64,000 nt of DNA from BD2-11 sp965115885 (GCA_965115885.1 OZ220479.1:3038001-3102000), one strand, 5' to 3'; shown: positions 25,511 through 33,181, counted from the stretch's first letter. Notes: generated by a model from the letters alone, not told the origin. Translations and numbers: made by a program.

Positions 25511-27597
25511 CAACCTCCTTCTCGCCGCATCAACTGCTCGACGGCCGCTTTCGCGTCGGCGGGGCTGACGGTCTTGAGGTCGACGGGACAGTCGCCCGCC
25601 TTCTCGGCCACGTCCCGGACGGGGCAGCGGGTCACGCCGGAAGCCTTGGCCTCCTCGATGAACCTGCGCATCTCGGGGGTCATTCCGTCGACTCCCTCGG
25701 CCGTGGCTTTCAGCTGCTTGGTCTGCAACTCCCGAAACATCACCAGCATGGTGTCGGTGTCGAAGGTGTCGGCCTCCATCATGGCCTGCTTGTTCTCGTC
25801 CATGACCCGCGTGGTGATGCGCCAGAAATCCTGGTCGCGGGCGAAGCGTTCCACCGTGTTGCGGGCCAGAGGGCGGGCGATGAGCGGCACCGCGCCCAGA
25901 CGGTCGAAGGCCTCCTCGGTCCACACCACCGGATCGGCGGCGGTGCGGGCCCGCTCGTGCGCGTGCCCGGTGTAGGGGCACGTCGCCTCGACGGTCGGGA
26001 CGGCGGAGACGGGATCGGCGTCGCGCCCCTCCACCACGGTGCGTTTCATGGCGTCGGCCGCCTTCACCTCGGCGAGGGCGAGCTCCTCGGCGGTGCCGAT
26101 CCCCATGATGAGCTGCATGTGGGTGGGCAACAGCTTGGCGATCGCCTCGTCCAGCCACTCGCCCGTCACCATCGGCAGGGTGGCGCCGGTGTCGCGTCCG
26201 GGCTCGAGCACCGGCGGTTCCGCCCCTTCGGCTCCGTTGGTCCGCGCCGCGCCGGCTCCGTTGGCGGAGGGCCGGGAGGCTTCCGCGCGCGGGCGCCAGT
26301 TCTCCAGCACGTACTCCTCCACCGCCTTGCGGGCGATGCCCAGGGCGAAGGGAGGGACGCGCAGGATCCGGACTTCCGCCTCGGGGGCCCACTCGAGCCC
26401 CATCTCGCCGTCCTCCTCGATCCAAGGGATCTCGTCGGGACGCACGTTCGTCGTCCCGACGAGGAGGATGTTGGCGTCCGACTGCCGCAACAGGTTGTGG
26501 GCTTGGGACCCCAGGTCGGTGCCGTCGATGCGGTGCGCGCCGTGGCGCGCGAGAACGATCAGGCTGGGGTCGACCTCCTCGGCCCACTGCAGGACGACCT
26601 GGAAGGGCTTGCCGATGAGCACCTGGGTCTCGACTTCGACCTCCGGATACTCCTCCGCCATGATGCGGGCCCGCTTCACGTTGGCCTGCGCGAGCTTGAG
26701 CAACCCCTTGTCGATGATGTTGTTGTGAAGCTCCTCCTGCTCCTCGAACTTGAAGATCTTCGACGCCTGCACCGAGAGCACGTCCTTGATGTTGCCGAAG
26801 ACCGCGTGATGGTACTCGACGTCGAAGGACGAGCCCACGTGGAGCTTCGCCCCGTACTCCGACGCCATCTCCAGGGCGAGGCGCATGGCCTTGTAGCCGT
26901 ACGCGGAGCCGTCCACGCACACCATGAAGCTGCCCCCGGCGAGCGGCCGCTCGTTGCGCACCACGAGGGCGTCCTTCTCCACTTTCTGCAACGTGCGCGC
27001 CACCACGCCGCCGAGCTGGGAGTAGGGCTGGCGGCCGATTCCGTGCGCCCCGATCACCATCAGGTCGTAGTCGCGGCCGCTGGATCCGGCCAGCTTCTCG
27101 TCGTGTTCCTCGTCCTCGGCCACGATGCGCCCGGCCTCGTCGAGGCGCACGTCGCTGCGCACCTTGTCGCCGCCGTCGTAGCTGGACGCGATGTTGGGGT
27201 CGAAGCCGATGAGGCTGGGGAGGTGGCCCTCGCCCGCGTTCACCTCCCGGACGATCTCTTCGTAGTTGATGCCCTCGAGAAGCTGGCGCGTCAGGGGCAC
27301 GCCCGCGTCCCGGCAGCGGCGGTCCACCTGGTCCAGGAAGGAATCCGAGATGAGTTGCAGCCCCTTCTCGATCAGCTTGTCGTGGATCTTGCGCTGGCGC
27401 TTGATCTCGGCCTCGGTCTGGAACTGGGCGGGCAACCCGGTCTCGAGCTGGCGGAACCGGATGTCGTGCAGGCGCGCGGCGTAGACGTGGTTTCCGGTGA
27501 TCCTCCCCTCGGAGCGCGAGGCGAGTTCGATGGCGCGGTCCACCGCCCAGTCCGACCAGGGCGAGTTGTCTACCGGAACGAAGATCTCACGATACAT
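25510..27597 (-). CDS. tandem universal stress protein with PCP_red-like C-terminal segments
   Basis: 695 residues. Two UspA domains: about residues 1-215, with the nucleotide loop GAHGIGRQPYSQLGG, and about 220-390, with ARHGAHRIDGTDLGSQAHNL. The C-terminal 300 residues are unusual: LEWAPEAEVRILRVPPFALG (from about residue 402) and VVWTEEAFDRLGAVPLIARP (from about residue 558, continuing ITTRVMDENKQAM) both resemble PCP_red, and two late cysteines occur in TRCPVRD and GDCPVD. It is the first gene after the consensus promoter and heads the operon. Usp domains bind ATP or respond to stress; here the fusion suggests a role in folding or in delivering a tetrapyrrole protein. That role is inferred. 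Confidence 0.8.
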   Translation of the reverse strand: MYREIFVPVDNSPWSDWAVDRAIELASRSEGRITGNHVYAARLHDIRFRQLETGLPAQFQTEAEIKRQRKIHDKLIEKGLQLISDSFLDQVDRRCRDAGVPLTRQLLEGINYEEIVREVNAGEGHLPSLIGFDPNIASSYDGGDKVRSDVRLDEAGRIVAEDEEHDEKLAGSSGRDYDLMVIGAHGIGRQPYSQLGGVVARTLQKVEKDALVVRNERPLAGGSFMVCVDGSAYGYKAMRLALEMASEYGAKLHVGSSFDVEYHHAVFGNIKDVLSVQASKIFKFEEQEELHNNIIDKGLLKLAQANVKRARIMAEEYPEVEVETQVLIGKPFQVVLQWAEEVDPSLIVLARHGAHRIDGTDLGSQAHNLLRQSDANILLVGTTNVRPDEIPWIEEDGEMGLEWAPEAEVRILRVPPFALGIARKAVEEYVLENWRPRAEASRPSANGAGAARTNGAEGAEPPVLEPGRDTGATLPMVTGEWLDEAIAKLLPTHMQLIMGIGTAEELALAEVKAADAMKRTVVEGRDADPVSAVPTVEATCPYTGHAHERARTAADPVVWTEEAFDRLGAVPLIARPLARNTVERFARDQDFWRITTRVMDENKQAMMEADTFDTDTMLVMFRELQTKQLKATAEGVDGMTPEMRRFIEEAKASGVTRCPVRDVAEKAGDCPVDLKTVSPADAKAAVEQLMRREGG

Positions 27598-27786
27598 GGC
27601 TGTCGCGCGTTGGGAGTTCTCGGGGAGAAGAGGCGCCCGGGGTTCGGTCGGGCGACCCGGATGGGGCGGGCGAAGGCCGCTCCCGGGAGGAGGGCCTTCG
27701 GGCTGTGCGAGCCGCTTGGTTCGGCAAGGTCGGGCAGGGCCAAGTCCCCGGAGGAGTTCGCCGAAGGATCGGCGTACACAACATTT

Positions 27787-27842
27787 GAGCGGGCACCCGG
27801 GCCCGCTCGTCAGGTTTCGCGTTCCGGCCGCTACGGGCCGGA
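27787..27842 (-). promoter_or_regulatory. tandem hairpins or dyads in the leader of the respiratory operon
   Basis: TCCGGCC at 27823-27829 pairs with GGCCGGA at 27836-27842, overlapping the predicted transcription start. GAGCGGGC at 27787-27794 pairs with GCCCGCTC at 27801-27808 just downstream. Both have perfect stems (7 and 8 bp) and short loops. They may be operator dyads or 5'-leader structures that stabilise or regulate the long mRNA. The leader is about 240 bases long. Confidence 0.5.
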
Positions 27843-27845
27843 GCG

Positions 27846-27875
27846 ATTATACCGGAAAACGACGATCGATGTCAA
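27846..27875 (-). promoter_or_regulatory. perfect sigma-70 consensus promoter for the respiratory operon
   Basis: On the minus strand TTGACA (27875-27870) is followed by 18 bases and TATAAT (27851-27846). Both hexamers match the consensus exactly in an otherwise very G+C-rich context. It points leftward at the stress-protein/radical SAM/oxidase genes, with a predicted start near 27839. No gene on the other side uses it. Confidence 0.75.
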
Positions 27876-27926
27876 CGCGGCGCGGCGCGCCCTCGCGGGA
27901 CGGACGGCGCTCCGTCGCCCGAAGCT

Positions 27927-28340
27927 CTAGAGATCCCACCCGGCGCGCGCCAGCATCCACAGGTTGACGACGACGACGACCAGCGCCGTGAGGTAGAAGC
28001 CCGCGGGCAACGCGGCGTCGGGTCCGGGCAGGAACGCGCCCTCGACCATGCTCGGCAGCCGCAGGGCGTGGAGAGCCCAGATTCCCCGGGCGAGCCATCT
28101 GTTGCGCCGGAACCAGAGCCCCCAGAAGACGAGCGCCACGATCGCCGCGCCGAGCAGCAGCCAGAGCGCGACGGGGCCCCGGATCGGGTTGACCAGTTCG
28201 CCTCGCCACATGGCCACCACGGCGGCCTCGTAGAGCAACCCGACGTGCAGATACCAGAAGGCGGCCTGCCGGAACTTGCGCGCGCGCGCAAGTTCCTCCC
28301 GCCCGTCCTCCCGCGCGGGTCCCCGGTTCGAACCGGTCAC
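27927..28340 (-). CDS. four-helix membrane protein of unknown function
   Basis: 137 residues. The GTG start at 28340 overlaps the stop of the upstream PCP_red gene by four bases (GTGA), with GGAGGGG upstream. The charged N-terminus is followed by four hydrophobic segments (AAFWYLHVGLLYEAAVVAMW, VALWLLLGAAIVALVFWGLW, a weaker one around residues 80-97, and FYLTALVVVVVNLWMLARAG). No family is recognised. It is the last gene of the ferredoxin-Mrp cluster, and its position suggests a membrane component or anchor for that system. Confidence 0.7.
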   Translation of the reverse strand: MTGSNRGPAREDGREELARARKFRQAAFWYLHVGLLYEAAVVAMWRGELVNPIRGPVALWLLLGAAIVALVFWGLWFRRNRWLARGIWALHALRLPSMVEGAFLPGPDAALPAGFYLTALVVVVVNLWMLARAGWDL

Positions 28341-28789
28341 ATCCCCTCCAGCCCCAGGTCCGAGCGCGCCGTGTCCATGATCTCCGGCGTCATGCGGCCG
28401 ATGCCTCGCTCGCGGGCGTAGTCGGTGTAGATCCGTTTCACCATGCCCCGAACGAAGGACGGCACCCGGCCGAGCCGCTCCACCGCCGCCGGCGTCCACT
28501 CGATCCGGAGGGGGCGGGGGGAAACCGGAGCCTCTTCCTCCACGAAGGCGTCTCGGCGTCCGCCCTCCAGGTTGCCGCGCACCAGTTCCATGGGCTGTTC
28601 GGGCACCGTGCGTCCCCCGATCTCGACGCCCATGCTGCTCACCATCTGGGTTTCCATGGGGTTGGCGAGCATGGCCATCTCGCGCCCGCAGGCGGAGCAG
28701 ACGAACACCGCCGCCAGCGTGCCGTCCCCGGGCAACTGGCGTTCGGCGAACGCCATGACCTGGTCGCACTGGATGCAGAGGAACTTCAT
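28337..28789 (-). CDS. zinc-ribbon protein with C-terminal PCP_red domain
   Basis: 150 residues, overlapping the upstream Mrp gene by four bases (ATGA). The N-terminus has a CIQC pair (residues 5-8) and a CSAC pair (about 31-34), a likely zinc ribbon or rubredoxin-like metal knuckle. Residues 96-150 (IEWTPAAVERLGRVPSFVRG, then DYARERGIGRMTPEIMDTAR) closely match the PCP_red domain at the end of the radical SAM protein 24 kb-scale neighbours away in the same locus: both share RVPSFVRG or AVPSFVRG and a following G-x-x-x-T-x-E-x-M. It has no signal peptide, so it is cytoplasmic. It probably binds a tetrapyrrole or an Fe-S protein partner; this is inferred. Confidence 0.8.
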   Translation of the reverse strand: MKFLCIQCDQVMAFAERQLPGDGTLAAVFVCSACGREMAMLANPMETQMVSSMGVEIGGRTVPEQPMELVRGNLEGGRRDAFVEEEAPVSPRPLRIEWTPAAVERLGRVPSFVRGMVKRIYTDYARERGIGRMTPEIMDTARSDLGLEGM

Positions 28790-29694
28790 CGACCGGACGC
28801 GTCTCGGGCCGCCCCGGCTCCGGAGAGCCGCTCCGCGAGCGCCCGGAAGGCGCGCGCGCCCGGCGCGTCCCCCTCCGCGGTCGCCGCCGGGGCTCCGCGG
28901 TCGGACGCCTCGCCCAGGCGAGGGTCGAAGGGGATCCGGCCCCAGACTTCCAGGCCGGTGGACCGGGCCAAGCGCTCGGCGCCGTCTCCCGGAAAAAGCG
29001 CCTCGGCGCGTCCGCAACGCGGACAGGCGTATTCGGCCATGTTCGCCACCAAGGCGACCGTCGGAATCCGCCGCTCGCGCGCCAAGCGCGCGCCCCGGGC
29101 CACCACCCGGCGCGACATCTCCGACGGAGTCGTCACCAGAAGCAGGGTCCCGAGGCCCGGAAGAAGCTGGAAAACGCGCGTCATCTTGTCGGTGCCCGGC
29201 GGCAGATCCATCAGCAGAAAGTCGAGTTCGCCCCACGCCACGTCCGACAGGAACTCGCGCACGGCTCCGGTCTCGATCGAACTCTGCCAGAGGAACCCGT
29301 CTCCGGAGGGCTCGCGCCAGCGCAGGGGCGCGTCCGCGTCGTCCTGAAGCAACTCCATCGACATCACCCGGACGCCGCACGGGGCCGAGGGCGGCACCAC
29401 GCCTCCCTCCCCATCCACCAGCCGCCCTCCGGACGCGCCCAGCATGCGGGCCAGCGAGGGGCCGTTCAGATCGGCGTCCAGCGCGCCCACCGCATGGCCC
29501 TCCCGGGCCAGGGCGGCCGCCAAGTTCGCCGTCACGAGGCTCTTGCCGACTCCGCCCTTGCCGCTCCCGACCGCGACGAGGGTGCGGATCCCGGCCAGCC
29601 GAGCGTCGAGCCGACGGCGCTGGTCCCGGATCTGATCCACGAGCAGGTCGCCCGTTCGCGACGCCACCTCTCGGTAGGTGCGGATCTTTCTCAT
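28786..29694 (-). CDS. mrp: Mrp/NBP35-family ATPase, Fe-S cluster carrier
   Basis: 302 residues from the ATG at 29694. The deviant Walker A loop of the family is GSGKGGVGKSLVTANLAAAL, followed by ALDADLNGPSLARML and DFLLMDLPPGTDKM (Walker B). A CPRC pair near residue 220 (YACPRCGRAEALFPGDG) corresponds to the C-terminal cluster-binding CxxC. The N-terminal DUF59 domain found in some Mrp proteins is absent. Such proteins carry or insert [4Fe-4S] clusters in the cytoplasm. The gene lies between a ferredoxin gene (26 bases upstream) and a PCP_red gene, so it may serve the local Fe-S enzymes such as the radical SAM protein. Confidence 0.9.
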   Translation of the reverse strand: MRKIRTYREVASRTGDLLVDQIRDQRRRLDARLAGIRTLVAVGSGKGGVGKSLVTANLAAALAREGHAVGALDADLNGPSLARMLGASGGRLVDGEGGVVPPSAPCGVRVMSMELLQDDADAPLRWREPSGDGFLWQSSIETGAVREFLSDVAWGELDFLLMDLPPGTDKMTRVFQLLPGLGTLLLVTTPSEMSRRVVARGARLARERRIPTVALVANMAEYACPRCGRAEALFPGDGAERLARSTGLEVWGRIPFDPRLGEASDRGAPAATAEGDAPGARAFRALAERLSGAGAARDASGR

Positions 29695-29720
29695 GGCGCG
29701 GATGGGGATTGCGGATCCGG

Positions 29721-29942
29721 TCAGGGCAGGAGCTGCGTCCCATCGGCGTCGAACACGGCGATGGCGTCCACCGGGCACTCGTCGCAGGCGGCCAGCAGGG
29801 TCTCGCGGTCCACCCGGTCGATCCCCTCGCGGAACGCCGCGACGCCCTCGTCGTCGAGCTCGAAGGCGTCCTCCGCGGCTTCGATGCAGTCGCCGAACCC
29901 CACGCAGAGATTTCGGTCGATCCGGACCGAAAGCTCCCCCAC
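29721..29942 (-). CDS. small ferredoxin, single cluster, probably [3Fe-4S] or atypical
   Basis: 73 residues from the GTG at 29942, chosen because AGGAG lies six bases upstream and the ferredoxin fold begins immediately (SVRIDRNLCVGFGDC). The open frame extends to 30074 without protein character. Cysteines occur as Cys-x5-Cys and later ACDECPVDAI. The position usually held by the second cluster Cys is Phe or Gly, as in [3Fe-4S] ferredoxins partnering P450s and monooxygenases; the extra Cys in CDEC may or may not be a ligand. It is first in the ferredoxin-mrp-PCP_red-membrane protein cluster and is likely an electron donor for it. Confidence 0.8.
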   Translation of the reverse strand: MGELSVRIDRNLCVGFGDCIEAAEDAFELDDEGVAAFREGIDRVDRETLLAACDECPVDAIAVFDADGTQLLP

Positions 29943-30051
29943 GCGCCGCTCCTGAATGTCGCTCACCGAAAAAACCCCGTTGCCGAAGCGGATCCCTGGT
30001 CGTGCCGACTCGGACCGCTGAACATCTTCACGCCCCCGGACCCTGGCAAGG

Positions 30052-30081
30052 TTGAAGGCCTGCCTTACCGACAACTATTAT
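30052..30081 (+). promoter_or_regulatory. probable sigma-70 promoter of hemA
   Basis: TTGAAG at 30052-30057, an 18-base spacer and TATTAT at 30076-30081, about 90 bases before the hemA start. The -10 differs from consensus at one base, the -35 at two. Confidence 0.5.
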
Positions 30082-30169
30082 CATGTTCCGCCCCGTGCGC
30101 CTCGACGGCGGACGCGGAAACCGGCCCCGCGGATTCGGGTCGCCACGACGCTTCAATCCCAGGGGGACC

Positions 30170-31471
30170 GTGGAGCTCCTGGTTTTCGGAACCAACCACC
30201 GGGTCGCGCCTGCCGCGACCCGGGACAGGCTGGCGCTGTCGCGCCGGGAGACGCGCGTCCTGCTCGGGGCGCTCGCGGGCGGCGCGGGCGGCGAAGGGGT
30301 CGTCCGCGAGAGCGTGGTCCTGTCCACCTGCACCCGGACGGAGATCTTCGCCCGCACGCGCGAGCCCGTGCGGGCCATCGCGCTGATGCGCGGCGGGCTG
30401 CGCGACGTCAAGAACGCGAACGCGCCGCTTCCCGACCGCCACACCTTCTGCCTGAGCGGGCGCGACGGCGCCCACCATCTGTTCCGCGTCGCCGCAGGCC
30501 TGGACTCGCTCATGATCGGAGAGCCGCAGGTGCTGGGACAGGTGCGCCACGCCTACGCGCTGGCCGAGAAGGAGGGAACGTGCGGGCCGCACCTCACCCG
30601 CCTGTTCCAGTCGGCCGTGCGCACCGGCAAGCGCGCGCGCGCGGAAACCGAGATCGGCAAGGGATCGGCGTCCGTGGCGTTCGCCGCGGTGCGGCTGGCC
30701 GCCAACATCCTCTCCGACATCTCCGACCACGCCGTGCTGGTGGTGGGCGCGGGACGCACCGGCGCCCAAGCGGCGCGCAACTTCGCGACGAAGCGGCCCC
30801 GCAGCCTGACGGTCGTCAACCGCACCGCCGAGCGGGCGGAAGCGGTGGCGACCGAGTTCGGAGGGCGCGGGCGGGCGTTCGACGAACTCCACGCCGCGCT
30901 GACGGAGGCGGACGTGGCGGTGACCGCGACCTCCGCGCCCCACCCGGTCGTCACCACCGCCGCTCTGCGCGCCATCATGCGCCAGCGGCGCGGGCGGCCG
31001 CTGGTCCTCATCGACATCGCCAACCCGCGGGACGTCGAGTCCGGCGTCGGTCGGATCCCCAACGTTTTCCTGCGCGACCTCGACAGCCTGGGCGACATCG
31101 TGCAGGAGAACCTGATCCGCCGCAGCAAGCAGATTCCCCAGGTCGAGCGCATCGTCGAAGAGGAGCTCGAAAGCTTCGTCGACTGGCACGAGACGCTGAA
31201 GGTCGTCCCGGTGCTGCGGTCGTTGCGCGAGAGGTTCCATCGGATCGCGGACGAGGAAGTGCGCCGGCACCTGCCGAGGTTCGACGAACCGGACCGCGAC
31301 CGCCTCGAGCGCTACACCCGCGCGCTGGTGGCCCGGCTGCTGCACCAACCCACCTGCCATCTGCGCGAGCTCGATATGGAAACCTCCGAAGGACTCTCCA
31401 GCCTAGCGGCGGTCAAGGAGATCTTTCAGCTGCGTCCGGACGAGCCCTCCGGGCGCAACGGCGCCGACTGA
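30170..31471 (+). CDS. hemA: glutamyl-tRNA reductase
   Basis: 433 residues from the GTG at 30170, chosen because the family's N-terminal motif starts right there (LLVFGTNHRVAPAATRDRLA) and AGGGGG precedes it; an ATG at 30083 adds unsupported residues. The catalytic Cys lies in VVLSTCTRTEIFA, the substrate region in GLDSLMIGEPQVLGQVRHAY, and the NADPH-binding Rossmann loop in AVLVVGAGRTGAQAARNF. The helical dimerisation domain is intact. It reduces Glu-tRNA to glutamate-1-semialdehyde, the first committed step of C5-pathway tetrapyrrole synthesis, in the cytoplasm. It is divergent from the ferredoxin/Mrp cluster and followed by hemB after 40 bases. Confidence 0.95.
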   Translation: MELLVFGTNHRVAPAATRDRLALSRRETRVLLGALAGGAGGEGVVRESVVLSTCTRTEIFARTREPVRAIALMRGGLRDVKNANAPLPDRHTFCLSGRDGAHHLFRVAAGLDSLMIGEPQVLGQVRHAYALAEKEGTCGPHLTRLFQSAVRTGKRARAETEIGKGSASVAFAAVRLAANILSDISDHAVLVVGAGRTGAQAARNFATKRPRSLTVVNRTAERAEAVATEFGGRGRAFDELHAALTEADVAVTATSAPHPVVTTAALRAIMRQRRGRPLVLIDIANPRDVESGVGRIPNVFLRDLDSLGDIVQENLIRRSKQIPQVERIVEEELESFVDWHETLKVVPVLRSLRERFHRIADEEVRRHLPRFDEPDRDRLERYTRALVARLLHQPTCHLRELDMETSEGLSSLAAVKEIFQLRPDEPSGRNGAD

Positions 31472-31511
31472 CCGCCCGGACGCTCTCCCGCAACGACGGC
31501 GGCACCGACGC

Positions 31512-32495
31512 ATGGCCTATCCGCACCACCGGCTCCGCCGCCTCCGACAGTCGCCGGCTTGGCGGCGCCTCGTGGCGGAGAGCGCGCTCCGCGTGGAAGA
31601 TTTGGTCTACCCGCTCTTCGTGGTGCCGGGCACGGGCCGCAGCCAGCCCGTGCCCAGCATGCCCGGCGTCGACCGTCGTTCCCCCGATCTGCTGGTGGAG
31701 GAGGCGGGGGCGGCGGTGGACGCGGGCGTGGGCGCCGTGCTCCTCTTCGGGGTGCCCGACGGCAAGGACGGGCTCGGCTCCGCCGCCTACGCCGAAGACG
31801 GCCTCGTCCCCCGAGCGGTGCGCGCGCTCAAGGCCCGCCACCCCGAACTTCTCGTGTGGACCGACGTCTGCCTCTGCCAGTACACCGACCACGGCCACTG
31901 CGGCTTCCTCGGACCGGACGGCGTCCTGGACGAGGAAGCCACCCTTCCCCTGCTCGCCCGGACCGCCGTCGCCCACGCCCGCGCGGGGGCGGACGCGGTG
32001 GCGCCCAGCGACATGCTGGACGGACGCGTGGGCGCGATCCGGGCGGCGCTGGACGAGGCGGGCCGGGGCGCGACCCCCATCGTCTCCTACGCCGCCAAGT
32101 ACGCCTCGAGCTTCTACGGTCCCTTTCGGGACGCCGCCCATTCGGCGCCCGCGCGGGGCGACCGCCGCACGCACCAGATGGACCCCGCCAACAGCGACGA
32201 AGCGTTGCGCGAGGTGCGGGCCGACCTGGAGGAAGGCGCCGACATCGTGATGGTCAAGCCAGCGGGTCCGTGCTTGGACGTGATCCGCCGAGTCAAGGAC
32301 GCCTTTCGGGTTCCGGTCGCGGCGTACCAGGTTTCCGGGGAATTCAGCATGATGCGCGCGGCGGGCGCGCGCGGATGGATCGACGAGAAGGCGGTGGCGC
32401 TCGAGAGCCTGGGCGCCATCCGGCGGGCCGGCGCGGACGTCATTCTCACCTACCATGCAGTGGAGGCCGCACGCTGGCTGCGCGAGGACGCCTGA
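31512..32495 (+). CDS. hemB: delta-aminolevulinic acid dehydratase (porphobilinogen synthase)
   Basis: 327 residues, the usual length. The metal site TDVCLCQYTDHGHCG retains three cysteines, the pattern of zinc-dependent enzymes. The two Schiff-base lysines are in SYAAKYASSFYGPFRDA and VMVKPA, and YQVSGEFSMM is the conserved substrate loop. It condenses two ALA molecules to porphobilinogen in the cytoplasm. It follows hemA by 40 bases; hemC, hemD and hemL are not in the window. Its stop overlaps the likely CTG start of the next gene. Confidence 0.97.
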   Translation: MAYPHHRLRRLRQSPAWRRLVAESALRVEDLVYPLFVVPGTGRSQPVPSMPGVDRRSPDLLVEEAGAAVDAGVGAVLLFGVPDGKDGLGSAAYAEDGLVPRAVRALKARHPELLVWTDVCLCQYTDHGHCGFLGPDGVLDEEATLPLLARTAVAHARAGADAVAPSDMLDGRVGAIRAALDEAGRGATPIVSYAAKYASSFYGPFRDAAHSAPARGDRRTHQMDPANSDEALREVRADLEEGADIVMVKPAGPCLDVIRRVKDAFRVPVAAYQVSGEFSMMRAAGARGWIDEKAVALESLGAIRRAGADVILTYHAVEAARWLREDA

Positions 32496-33181
32496 GGATC
32501 ATCCGTCCGGAGAACCGCCTTCCGGCCGCGCTGGCGGGCATCGTCGCGGCGCTGGCCGTGGCGCTGGTGACGCTGTCCTTCGGCCGACCCGGGATCGAGA
32601 CGTACGCGCCGACGCCCCCGGAGGCCTACGAGGTCGGCGAGACGCTGGTCGGTCCCGTCGACTACACCGTGGACGCCACCGGCACCGGCGCGTGGCGATT
32701 CTTCGACTTCTCGCGCGGATCGGTGGTGGAGAACCCCGGTCCCCGCGACTGGGATCTGGCGTTCCGGCGCTTCCACATCATCGTCAACGGCGGGCCGGGC
32801 TTCTCCGGGAGCGGCGGGATCCTCCGCCTGGAGGAGACCGACTTCGAAGCGGTCCGGGAACTGCCGGAGGCCGCCTACGTGGGGACCGCGGCGCGGCGCG
32901 ATTCGGTCAACGCCGCCATCGAGCGCTGGTACGCCTACGGCTGGACCAGCCACCTCCTGACGCCCAATCCCGAGGTGTACGCGGTCCGGACGGCGGACGG
33001 ACGCTACGCCAAGGTGCAGCTGCTGGGGTACTACTGCCCGGGCGCCCGACCCGGGTGCCCGACCTTCCGATACGTCTACCAAGGCGCGGGCGGGCGCTCG
33101 CTCGCGCCCGCCGGTCCCGGAACGGTCGCGGACCGCGCGCCGGACGCCCCGGATCCGACCCGGCCCGGCGGCGCGCGATGA
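32492..33181 (+). CDS. HmuY-like exported protein downstream of hemB
   Basis: No ATG, GTG or TTG occurs near the beginning of the protein-like part of this frame. The best start is CTG at 32492, which overlaps the hemB stop as CTGA and has GAGGA five bases upstream, giving 229 residues. A hydrophobic N-terminal segment (AALAGIVAALAVALVTLSF) is a signal peptide or anchor. The middle part (WRFFDFSRGSVVENPGPRDW, then DLAFRRFHIIVNGGPGFSGS) matches HmuY-type domains, which bind haem in Porphyromonas. The known haem-ligating histidines cannot be assigned here. Its place behind hemA-hemB fits a haem link, which remains inference. Confidence 0.65.
   Translation: MRIIRPENRLPAALAGIVAALAVALVTLSFGRPGIETYAPTPPEAYEVGETLVGPVDYTVDATGTGAWRFFDFSRGSVVENPGPRDWDLAFRRFHIIVNGGPGFSGSGGILRLEETDFEAVRELPEAAYVGTAARRDSVNAAIERWYAYGWTSHLLTPNPEVYAVRTADGRYAKVQLLGYYCPGARPGCPTFRYVYQGAGGRSLAPAGPGTVADRAPDAPDPTRPGGAR

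Larger units (their letters stand above)
27598..27926. other. 329-base leader and intergenic region
   Basis: It contains the consensus promoter and dyads listed separately. The 190 bases nearest the stress-protein gene show no coding potential and no recognised riboswitch. No strong Shine-Dalgarno sequence precedes the ATG at 27597. Confidence 0.5.
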
